DNA of 64,000 nt from Trichoplusia ni (Eukaryota; Arthropoda; Insecta; Lepidoptera; Noctuidae): positions 9,238,001 to 9,302,000 of the forward strand of contig NC_039492.1 of the NCBI RefSeq assembly GCF_003590095.1. Reading direction: 5' to 3'. The notes below the pieces were generated by a model, which was not told the origin of the DNA, ran no database searches, and was given only the letters and a program-made list of their open reading frames with translations. Of this stretch, positions 49,084 to 61,460 are shown in pieces. Within the stretch, counting starts at the first letter, position 1. Every line of letters begins with the position of its first letter. The translations under genes were made by a program, and so were the position numbers.

Positions 49084-52000
49084 GTATGCATCTTTGCTTT
49101 ATTTCATTTTATCTAGAAGAAAATGTTGCGATTCGTTCCACGTCACTGCATGAGTGGTACTTTTCTAAATAAACTGTAGAAGAAAGAAATGACATACTTT
49201 TTCTTTTATTGTTTTACTGTTTGTTTGACTTTTCAATTCCTGTGTGCATTATCATAACGTTTTGTAGTGACTCTACCTTAACTCTACACTAAAGTTGGTT
49301 GAGAACTTGGGATGTGAAATTCCGAAATCTGTTTGGGAAACAAAAAATCATAGCGTCCACTTGTTATTTAGGGATACGTCATCAGGTGCTTATTTGTGGA
49401 GAGCACTCAAGTGTAATGTGTTAGAATGGGGAACGTTATCAATGTTTACTCTACTACCTGCTACATACGAAACCACGCGTGACGTCTTCTATAATAACAT
49501 ATTCGTATTATTTTTAATAAAATACTTTTATTTGTTACCTATTCACTATTCATATTTTGAAGACGGATTTGCAAAAACATCAAAGAGAATTCAATGACAA
49601 TGAAATGTAGAGTCGAATTCGATTAAACCCTTTCTTCTTATTTTTAAATCACAATAAATTTAGCTTATCCAAAAAAAAGTTACCTCATAAAACCTCAAAA
49701 CGTGAATTACCTATTTCGAGAAAAATAATAATTCTGTAAAACAATCGACGGTCACACGGCCGGCATTCCGTCGATGCATCTCTCTGATGATGAGTCATCA
49801 CACTGGCACGTTTGTGATGTCACTACCAGGTATGAACCTGGAACGTGGTAAAGCACTAAAATAAAACAACAAAAAATATACAGCCGATGGCAGAAAAAAA
49901 ATACACAGTGCTATAGGTTAGGATTGTAGAGTCATCCGTTAAGCTGACTTTGTTAATCCCTCTATTGTTTATCTTATATATTACCCTTTTCTATCTTAAT
50001 AAATGTTTACAAATAAATCTACGTGTTATGACAATGAATAACTATTTTTCTTTTCCTATAAAATATTTAATTCAAACACGTTCTTCGATTTCATTCAAAA
50101 GTACTGTCAACACGACACAAGGTCACAATCCTTTCAATGAAATTGTAATGAGTGGCCGACCGATAATCCTATTTTTTTGTTTCGAAATTACCAATGAACA
50201 TTCACAAAGCGTCTTATTCTATTATTTCTAAAACATTATGACCTTTTTAAAAGAATTCTTAAGTAAAATCTACGTGCTTCTAAGACCCAATGATTTTCCT
50301 TTACCAATTTTTTTAATAGCGCGAATCCAACAGAATTCGATGCGTTCTACGTTCTTCATTCCTTTTATTATAAATATTTATCGTCAGTTCACTCTTTAAA
50401 TCCTTTAGCCAATAAAATAAAAGCATCCGTCTCTTATAGCACTATCCGTTATGTAATACCAAAAACAAAATACGAACTCTCATTTTTAATACTTGTTTTG
50501 TCGTTCTGGTCAACGAGATTTATCTCTTAAACGAGTTAAATATGTATTTCTGAGTCTCATTGAAAGTTGTTAATAGTTGTCAGAGGTGCATCTTGGATAT
50601 AAGTACTTATAGTAATGACATGAAAGCGCCGAAGACAAGTATTGTCTCTGATACGGACGTAACGGTGACAATTAATTCCCGTAGGCTTACTGCACAAAGA
50701 GGCATTGTTCTTCGAGTAAGAATTGTATGAGAGATATTCCAACAAAAAATATGTAATATCACAGCTTAATGTAATAAAAAAGGCATCGATTTTATCTTCT
50801 TCAATTCATAACCTATTTAAAATTTGTTCTGCTACGAAAGCAATGTCACAGTCTCATTTTTTGTCTCGAAAAGTTGCCGAATATTTTCAGCGTAACCCAT
50901 AACTGTATTAACGCTTTAAAAACTAGTCTTGTATTCGTTCATTATAATTGAAATTCTGTTGTTTCAGTTCACTATTCATTGTAGCAATAGTAAATGAAAC
51001 ATTTACTCGATAAACAATTGAATTGCGATTCTTAATTGTTGAAAAACACGAACACATCTCGTTTCGGAATGGCGGTGTGTTTACAAACTGTTGTTGCAGT
51101 TTATAAACTTTGAACTAGTGGCCGCACACGCATTCGCCCACTGTGGCCGGCCATGTGCCCGCAACAATAGTATTTTTTTCCATATTTAAAAACTCCTTTT
51201 TCCATCGAAATTATCAGTATTAACACTAAAATCTAGGTCAAAGTAAATGGAGTTTGGAATTCGAACCAATGCGATGATTCAGCGAAATTCTATTATTATT
51301 ACTAATTCATTCCATTACACAACAAATACTAATTAAACATTAAACAAATTTAATAAAACGAAAGCAACAAGAACTTATTTTAACAGTTCTTGTCCAACAA
51401 CAGACAATGGTCTCGTAATAAGAAAGTATTGTCATCACAATAGTGCCGGCTCAGTAAAGCACGGTCGCAGGCGACGCCGGGCGCCTCCCGAAGCGAGTTG
51501 AATCACTGCCATAACACACCGGTGAAAGTTCGGCCCAGTTTACCATAGATCTGTACGATAGGTACTCTAAACTTTTACTCACATTCAATTTAACCCCCAA
51601 CTACATGTTGAGTAACGTTTGATTGTTATAAAACGACGTGAGTAATAAATATTTCTTGTTTGACAAGTATAAGCGACAGTTGTTTATGTGACGGTCTGTA
51701 ACGAACATGAAAACTAAAACGTCAGTTAACTCCAGCGGTAAGTATGTACGATAGTTATATTCAAACAAAGGATCCCACCATATTGTCAAACATTTAAATT
51801 CCATCTGAATCACGTAACCGGCGACAATTCGAATACAAATTTCTTTCTCTGTCGGTTAACGACAAAGTTACAAAACGACAAAAAGATCGATAAACTGTAA
51901 CGAACGATGAATATCAATCAGTGAAGCCTTTCATTCAAGAATCGATATCTCTATCGATTACGAAATAACTGTGTTTAAGTCTTAAGTCTTAGGGGGTCGT

Positions 52001-52827
52001 TTGTCTCGCCTCACCTATTATTAGTAACGAAGTGCCTGTGGGGAAAGGTCAGGGAAGGTTACCCCGACTATTTCCCACGGCGTCTGAGCCAAGGGAAGCC
52101 ACAAAAACGCCCAGACACTAAGTCAAAGGAACTGTGTCTCGGAACGCTGAACATTGAAAAAGGGTGAATAAAACATGAGCATATTCGAAATATATTTTAA
52201 AGTAAGTAGCTAAATTCGATATAGATTCAAGTGAAACCTACAAAAGGTAATCGCATTGTCATTTTTATCGATTGTTATCATTGAATATCTTTGATCTGAT
52301 AAATGCGTTCGTTAACTGTGTGATAAGGTTTGAAGACTCACTGTTTTAGTCTGTTACTTCGCCGAACTTATCGGACGTATCAGAGGCTTAACTAAAATCT
52401 GAATGTTGATAACATTCACTAAATTTTACGGACTAGGAAGAATAAATAAATGTTATTAAATAAGTACGTGCATGCCGCTGTCCCCAATAATTGGTCTAAG
52501 TTATGTGGCTGCAAACCGGAAGCCATTCTTAACATAATTAGAATAATATGAGGGAAAGAAACTGTGAGCCGTGCTCTATTACTGTAGTTAGAGGAAAAAT
52601 AATTATGTAACGTAATATTAAATAATTTCGCATAAATAAGCTTCCGTTAATAAATTATGTACATAATTATTAATTGGGTTTTAATCTAGTCAAATGGATA
52701 TCGATAGAGATTTTCGACCGCATCATTATTTAAAGCTCGAATATTGAAATGAAATTACTTCATGTCAGCAGCTAAGAGTGCCTACAGGTGACGTATTTTT
52801 TGTTTAATATTTGCTTCCCAAAAATGT

Positions 52828-53154
52828 TGAGGAGCTCGTGGCTAAGCTATAACCGCAAAAGTGAATCGATCACAGGTTAAGCTACGCTTGACACGGTTGA
52901 TCCATAGATGGGTGACCATCTTTGTCATAACGAGTTTCTCCGTGTTTCGGAAGGCACATCTTTAACAGTCGTTACAAGTAGTCAGAAGCTTGAAAAGTCT
53001 GACAGCCAGTCTAACCAAGGGGTATCGAGTTGCCCAGGTAACTGGGTTGAGGAGGTCAGATAGGCAGTCGCTCCTTGTAAAATACTGGTACTCAGCTGAA
53101 ACCGGTTAGACTGGAAGCCAACCCCAACGTTGCTGGGAAAAGGCTAGACCGATG
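52828..53154 (+). mobile_element. 5S rRNA-derived SINE, near full length, with 21-bp duplication
   Basis: The head carries the 5S rRNA internal promoter: cgatcacaggttaagc (52867-52882) and gatgggtgacc (52907-52917), 24 bases apart as in 5S rRNA. The tail (aaaccggttagactggaagc, then ccccaacgttgctgggaaaa) ends in accgatg. An exact 21-bp duplication flanks the element (52807-52827 and 53155-53175; core atttgcttcccaaaaatgt), showing insertion by target-primed reverse transcription. Confidence 0.9.
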
Positions 53155-55591
53155 ATATTTGCTTCCCAAAAATGTAAAGTCTTCTGTACATCCTGTGTTA
53201 AATAGAAAGCTAATTAATAGTAACATTCTATTGACTTATTCCGCGGAACTTTCAATAATTCATGACAAGAAAGCAGTTCATTATTGGAAGTCACACGATG
53301 TCTTTTAAACTGCACGCACTCACCAAGAAACGATGTCTTTCGAAGAGCATTAAGTTAGGTTATGTTCAAAGCATTACGTAAATTACACTTAAATTACCAA
53401 CCCAAGTTAAATATGATCCTTCTACCATACATTGGTTAGTTCTTGGCTATGTATTTCGATTTGAATCTCCACTTTCTAAATTGAATATAGCATCTACTAC
53501 TATCTTTTAATTTTCTATCTAAATACTATATTTTTTCCTGTTTATAAAGTGGTTACTAAATATAGAATTGTTAAACTTGTATTAAATAATGATTAATTTG
53601 CATTTGTTACATAAAAGCCGTGTAACGGAAGAAAGATCTCACTGAGATCGTATATTGACGCTTTTCAAAATGAGTTCAATGAAATTCGTAAAATTATTTC
53701 TTCAGGAGGAAACAAATAAAATCCTACCTAAAATGTTCTTTAACGTCCTTTACATTAAGAATTATTAACATTTTATTTTCTATTGATTATCCAATGAATA
53801 TCCCGGACGCATACAAATATATGTAAAAAAAAAAAAAATTCATCTCTTTCCTAATCAGTACAAAGGAACTACTTCACTACCTTACCTACTAGATGAGAAT
53901 AAAGTACGTTAACAGCAAAATACTATACCGTTCTTGGTATTTATAAACTCTTTACAGAGATATTAGCAGTGATATTCTTTGTTACTTTACTTCTACAGTT
54001 TATTATTTAGACACAACATGAAACCTCTTTTATAAAACTCCTTTTAATTTAATGAGGTATTTCCATGACCTGCTTTCTCCGTTAGATGTAGATTGCTAAC
54101 CCGCTTGCGGTTTTATCAACAAGCCAGTTATTTGAAATGCAGTAAAATAATGAAAACTATTATCATTGTGACTCTAAATGAAACTCGACAGTAATTCCCG
54201 TAGAATAAAATTCTTCTTAAGGCTTTCAAAACGTAGAATCAAGTTATCCGGTGAACTATGCTAAGATTTTCTTCTAAAAAATCCTTTTTATCTAAAAAAT
54301 ATCCTATTTGGCAATAATTTTAATCCAAGGCGTCTTCTCGTTGCTTATGAATCATTTTTGTTCCGCTCGTTCAATCCGGACAAGCATGTGTGTGACCCAC
54401 GAAAAAATTATACTATATTATTATAGACATAAGTAAATGCGAGAAAACTTATCAACCTACAGATCTCGTTATTTTAATACATGCTCATACTAGAACAATC
54501 GATCCCAATACATGATTTCCAACTTTTTATGCAGTCAAGAAATGTCATCGGAATCAACTCACGCGCATGTAAAAGCAGCTTGACTGACTCAGTTCTTATC
54601 ACCCATTGTATGTATCGAACGCATGCGCAATGAGCATTGACGTTCCAAATGATTTACCATAAGATCACCCATTCTTCCATCTCGCTCCGACATTAATCTT
54701 CAAGGCAAGCCAGAAAGGGTCGTCAGACATCTCATGCGGAATTACTTTGAGGTAAATTGTTTTACTTGATCCGACTTTTAAATAAAAGTTCTATCATTTG
54801 CATTTATATCGTACCGTCCTCAAGTTAATTGTTATTCATTGATTAATTTAAACCTTCAAGTAATGTTTTAATTTAGTTTCTTCTGTTGTGTTATCTGTTA
54901 TAACCTTCTTAAAACTATTAACATAGGGTGTCAATCCTAGAATAATAAAATAACTATGAACAAAGGTTGTTGTTATGCTGTAAAAATGCATGCTCTTTCC
55001 TTTGTTTTATAGCCAACACTTAATTTCTTAAGGTTATTTTGAGACCTTGTCTATATTCATTTTGAGTGCCTACTATATTCAATGAAGTGAAAATATTTAC
55101 GAGTTTTTATTTAACCATGACTCTTCCTCAAAATATGAAAGCACGATACGGAGCTTAAACTAATTAAATTTTAATTAACACGTTTGTATATAGAATATAT
55201 AAAACTGGCCTTTTACATTTTGTACACCACATAACAAGGAAACAGAAATTATAGGCTAGATTATAGGCATCTATCTCATTATGTTATTCCTACGCACCTA
55301 ACTAGAAATGCAAATAATATAAGTGCTCAAACGAAACAAAGAAGTTATGCGATCCCGGCTAATGACCAACATTAACCTAAATAACTATATTATACACACA
55401 ACAAGTCATAACAGTTGCTAAGTTAACTGTAAAGAGAAACAAGAAAATCATTAAGTATTTATGAGTGAATCTGACATGGGCATTAGTATTGAAAATACTA
55501 AGAATTTTCACCTTCGATGTACAATTCTGAAAAGTAACATGGATTCCAATGAATTCTTTTAACAATGAATATAGAAAAAACATTTGTCAGT

Positions 55592-55952
55592 TCAGGAGCT
55601 CGTGCCTAAGCTATAACCGCATAAGTGATTCGATCACAGGTTAAGCTATGCTTGACGCGGTTGGTCTGTGGATGGGTGACCATCTTTGTCATAACGAGTT
55701 CCTCCGTGTTTCGGATGGCACGTTAAATTGTGGGTCCCGTCTGTTATTCCTAGATCTTTGACAGTCGTTACAGATAGTCAGAAGCTGAAAAGTCTGACGG
55801 CCAGTCTAACCAAGGGGTATCGTGTTGACCAGCTAAGTGGGTTGAGGAGGTCAGATAGGCAGTCGCTCCTTGTAAAACACTGGTACTTAGCTGAAACCGG
55901 TTGGAATGGTAGCCGACCCCAACATAGTTGGGAAAAGGCTAGGCAGATGATG
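55592..55952 (+). mobile_element. 5S rRNA-derived SINE, full length, with 10-bp duplication
   Basis: Same family as 52828. The 5S-like boxes are at 55631-55646 and 55671-55681, with the same 24-base spacing and the match acgcggttggt to gcgcggttagt of 5S rRNA between them. The body includes cacgttaaattgtgggtccc and aaggggtatcgtgttgacca; the tail ends ggcagatgatg. The exact duplication atttgtcagt is at 55582-55591 and 55953-55962. Confidence 0.92.
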
Positions 55953-58900
55953 ATTTGTCAGTACGAAAGACTTTAGTAGTTTTCTTTTCAATAAATATTG
56001 AATACCCTTATCGTACAAAAATCTGTAGTTACACTCTGCACTGTTACAAAGTACAAAACTACAAACATATTATTACAATGACGCACCTTCCGATGACAAA
56101 TAACATGAACATTAGGTAACACAACACTCTGGTGTTCTGGCAAAATATTGGTACGGTCAGCAACAAAAATCCGTCAACATAATTCGATTTTCAAAACCAC
56201 TGTACACAATCGAATTCATAGCTTTTCTGAAGTGCTATTAAGAAGCATAATTGCTTCATCGTATAGTAGGTTAAAACATACTAAACAAAATATTTGACTA
56301 AAAATATCTGAAAAGTTCACAAGACAGATTTCTCATAAATATTGAATAGGTATTTTTCATTTTTCACGAATTTTAAAAGCACTTAAGATTATGAAGTTAC
56401 GCACTTACTGATAAGTGACGTCATACGAGATTCTATTTCTCTGTATCCCCTTCATTTTTTGTTTACGAGCTAAAAGAAGTAATACCTAACCAATATTTTA
56501 TGGAATCATTTCAATCAATTTTTTTGTCAAGTACCCTATTCCTACATGTCACTGAAAATTCTTGGTACTTGGTTCACGAGTTAGTTAACCGACTTCTGTA
56601 CCTGGCTGTACGCTTGGTGGACTATAGATATATGGAATATTGTCTGTATTTGTGTATAGTGTATCATGTTGTATCCCCCGAACACCGCCCACTTCCGTCA
56701 ATGACAGTTGGGGTACAGTTACGATGCGGTAAGTTCCATCCATAGCTACGATAATACCTTATGTTACTAGGTACTCAACTTATGCAATAACTGTCATTAT
56801 TACACGCAGAAGGATTTGATGTTTAAAGGTATTTCAATTGACGGGTTCTTTTTAAAAAAATCAAGAAATGTTGCAAGGTAATGCATATTTCTAATAAGCA
56901 TTGAAAAAATATAAAATTTTCACCTTACAATTATTCCTCTTAAGAAACATGTTTTGGAAATCAGAAAGCGGACCTTTATCAAAATAATTTTGTGAAAACT
57001 GAGATCTTGACATCTATCTAAACCAGATTGGCTTTATACTTTACAGTATACCATGTGACTATATAAATTCTCAAACAAGTCCAAAACATAAATGTCAGCA
57101 AATACTTTTCAGGCAGAACTAACCGTTATTAGATATAACTGTCTTGTAGCTTTATCGATTAGCAATTCGATGCCAAGGCTAAGTTACCTTGCCATAGAAT
57201 TTTGATCATTCATATTGTTTTAAATCTGAGAACTTTATTTCTTAACATCTTCAAACAGTATTGTTATCATTTAACGACGACCTTTTGTGACGTGAAAAAT
57301 ACTTTATCCCATTATATTATTGTTAATAAAAGAATATTCGCGTAACACGCACCTGAGAAAACACTATTGTTTCCACAACTTGGCTGTTTTCATCGGTTGA
57401 TTGTGACGTCACTGAGTGCTAAATTACTGTCATGGTGACTCGGAGAATCGTGGTTTAGGAGGTACAATGGTATGATCTACGGGTAACCGCCTCCTCTTAA
57501 ACTCACGCTCCCTATAATATAACTTTAAGAAGAGTCGACAGGCTTTGGTATTATTAACACTAGTATTCTATTCTGTTCGAAAATATTCTATTCTATAGCA
57601 AAAATGTAATGCAATCTCATCACAGGTTACACCGTTATAAATTTCGGTAATACGCCTAATTTAGGAATCATTATGCACTATGAAAGAAGCTAAAAATAAA
57701 GTCGCTTTATGCCAAAGATATTAACCATAAGGGTAACCATACACAGTTGTATATTTTCTCACTCCCACGATTACTTACTTCAACAGAGCGATGAAAAACA
57801 TCTTCACATACTCCACACCCACACTTAATTGAGTAGGTATCTACTTAAAATACTAAACATTAACCTGTAATATAATTTGACATTTGGATTACGAGGGATT
57901 AAATAGTTATACTAATGACATGATCATTGCCTGCTGTAATTACATTTAGTGTTAACTGATTGTTCAGTTATTTTATCGTTACGTATTCCCAGTATGTTTT
58001 ATTAATCGTTTCGATTATTTAATAATTGAAAAATTAAGTTACGTAGATGATTATGGTGAAAGTTTGTTTGGATTCTACAATAGCTATCATTCGTTCTTCT
58101 CTAGCTGCGGTGTCTCTAAAGGCATCCTCCATATTAAATATCTTCACCGCAATCACTGAATAACATATGCCAATATGAACTAAAGTCTGAAGCACTTCTC
58201 TAAGATGAGGTTTTATTATAAAAGCTTCATTTTCACGTATAAGTTCCAAAATAGTAAAACCGGTTCATAATTGTGTATTTATCTCCCATAGAACAATTCC
58301 ACTTCGAGCTCAACCTGAGTTGCTCAAACCGATCTTATCATACATTCAGTAATGCAATTTGCACTACACATTAATGCTCATGTGTTGGCACAAATTAGCA
58401 AGCATTATCATACGACGTGCCAACTGCGCATTACTTCCTGATCTAACTCTTGCTAAATACTCTGTAATTATATGTATTCGTTTTCTTACTTACATCAAAA
58501 TAGATTACCAAGTATTTTTTGACACAAATAAAATACACAAGTCACTACTTATTGAGACCATAACCTTACAGACGAAAGCAGCTCAAACTGTGTTCTCAAA
58601 TTCAATCATGCATTTTTAATAAATAGTAGAACATCAAAGAACCATAATAAATTCTCGTGTTGCCGAGAATTGTGACCATTTGACCTAGTATTCCACAATT
58701 TATAATGTGGTGTGGGTAAGCTGAAGGGGATTGACCTCGTTCGATTCCCCCAAATTCTTGGCTTTGATATCAATCGAATGACATGACTGAGCTTAACTCG
58801 CCAGTTTTGCTTGTCAAATACATCCATAAACGGGGAATTATTGACCAAAATAGCAATGATATGACAAGCCATTATTTATACAAGCAACGTAATAGCTTAC

Positions 58901-61274
58901 TGTATTCTTAAAACTACTTTTTATTTTCATTTTCATCTACAAGTCGAAGTGATGTTTCTATTTTAAATACACTTCTTGCTTTTATCCGCTTTGATTTCGA
59001 TTATTGAAGCCCTTTTTATCGCAATCGATTAAGCAATTTTCTCGAGAAACTTTAGGATATCAATCATTGGGACATATGTACTTATTGGTGTGTATACTAA
59101 GAGTGACGCACCGTACAAGTAATATACGAATCGAATCAGAACAACCGATTTGCTAGACCCAATTGAGAGAGAAAACTAGGTTAATATGGTGCTTGTGTGC
59201 AATGAGCTAACAAGACCCCATTGGGAGTCTATTGTGATCTTCAACTGCCAACATTTTATTACTGTGCCAACGGGTAACGATGCCATCAAGCTGTTTAATA
59301 TTCGGCTTGCTATTCCATGCAAAACTTCACAACGCATTACACAATGTTAATCACTTTACTAGTGTTTGGATAGCACTCATTAGTTTCGCAATTAAATTCT
59401 TATAAGTAAGTGCACTTTTTGTAAATCAACTATGAATTTCATTGTTGTTGATAGTAAGGCTTTTTTCCGTATTTTATTTAATAATATAATAATCCCTTAC
59501 ATCGAAAAGAAAATATCACAGTTCCCATTAAAATAGGATGCATCGAAAAGTTTTTCTCACCATATTTGAGTGATGTAAAATCATCCCACATTCCCATGGT
59601 CTCCATAAGTTTAATGAGAATTAATATTTTTCTACAGCCAAATATTATGGTTACACAAATTCATTGAACTGCAATAAGAAACCTGAAACTTCATGATTTC
59701 GTAGCAGTCGCCCTTGTTCTGGATTTTATTGAAATATGGATTCGTTTGGTCATGCGTGAATAAGTAATGCGATATGATGTATTGCAATCTAATATTTCAT
59801 GATGATGGAAAATAACTGATGTAATTCCTTTCACGAGTAAATGTGAAATAGAGCCTCCATTAATCATTGTAAACTGTGAAACAGGGAAGAAACTATCTAA
59901 TCTTAGGTAATATGATGCATTGATGAAGAGTAAATTTCCTCACAAGACTGTCGAAAGTATCTAACCAATATAAGATGGAATGTGAACATTAAATACTCAT
60001 TACACGTGTATGGCATAATATGGTATATAAACATTATGGCATAGAAGCTTTATGATCTGTGGTTAGATACTCAAGTGATCCAATGGTAGGGAGTGCATTA
60101 AGTCTCATCTAAATGCATCTGCCGACGGACAGACATCGTCATCGTAGTAATTATGTACTTATGTAACTTTATGAGGTCTTTGGCCTAAGTACTGGGATAT
60201 GCATTGCTTTTTAAGGTGCTAAGATGTTTAAGATCTAAAGAGAAACGATAGCTGAATGGGCTGATGCAGAAATATTGAACAATAAATGTTGGTTTTGACC
60301 GTCTCGATAGCTTGATTCCAGCGAAATTAAGATTAACTGTACAATCAGGTCTTTCTCAATATGATGTAATGCATGATCAAATAAACCATATCTTAGTTGA
60401 AGATCACACAAGTGACAACTGCACCTAATGTTATCACGTTTATCTAAGCCACCTTACATTTTGAAAAAAAACGTGCTACATATACACATAGCAATGATTC
60501 AGATTGCACCGATTACCTTATCTAATCCAACATCTGTTCAAGAGTAATATCTGTCAAAAACCACAGAAAAGTCATTCTCATAAACTTTAAGAAGATTGAT
60601 CACTTTAAATTATCACCGCATGACATAGATGAGCGATTTATAGGCAAAGGGAAGATTAAAAAGTTGTCCCAAAACGTCTGATGTTCGTAATAGGGTGTTC
60701 CATTTATCACATCGTTTATTTTGGGTTAAATTAATTTAGTGCACGTGAGGTTAATGGTGTTGAAAGTTTTAAATGATGACAGCTATTTATTAATGTCTTG
60801 TTAAGTGTCAAATATTGTAACTTATTAGTCCATAGGGGGACCTGTTTATCACATTTAAAACATAACTAGGGATAATATAGACGATTTCTGACTAAATTAT
60901 CTAATTGGACTATTAAATAATGTAATTGGGCAATTAGGTAATAATCTTGGATTTTCTAAGCATGACCATAAAACGAAAAGCACTATAACTACCGAAAGAT
61001 ACAATATTAGAATTTATAAAAAAAATATGACAAAAGCCTTTGACTTTGTAATGCATTAGTCACCGTGTAACTTATATATGCACTTTGTAATAATACAAGC
61101 AAATTACTTTGGGATGCCACAAGGCAGTCTCATGGGTCTCTTCGTGCAATACATATTAAAACAGCAAAACTATCAAGATGGGTACTTCTTTTGATATTGC
61201 GTTATATCAGGAAATCACATGACTTTACAAAGGACAACAAAGTTCTACAAGACCCTTCTAATCCTATTAACATT

Positions 61275-61460
61275 GTAAACATGAAAGTTTGTATCGATGA
61301 ATGGATGTTTGCAATTCTTTTCTTTCACGCAAAAACCACTGAATCGACCTGAACAAAATTTTGTACATAAGTAGATAGTTAATAACCTGGATTAACACAT
61401 AGGATAGTTTTATAGCGATTGTGACCCATGAGAATGGGCGAAGTCGCTGGAAATAGCTAG
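61275..61460 (+). repeat. LINE (RTE-like) tail fragment
   Basis: It contains gaatggatgtttgcaattct, cgcaaaaaccactgaatcga and gaatgggcgaagtcgctgga, matching the pattern at 8605-8775. Confidence 0.5.

Noticed and set aside
49295..49597. 100-codon plus-strand open frame
   Set aside because: It starts at a non-ATG codon, has ordinary AT-rich composition and matches no family, so it is most likely chance.
51990..52145. GC-richer segment considered as rDNA or a transposon coding piece
   Set aside because: No rRNA match and no open frame with a family motif could be identified by eye.
58660..58760. Possible tRNA-like gene around gttcgattccc
   Set aside because: The B-box-like match stands alone, the spacing to any A box is wrong and no cloverleaf forms.
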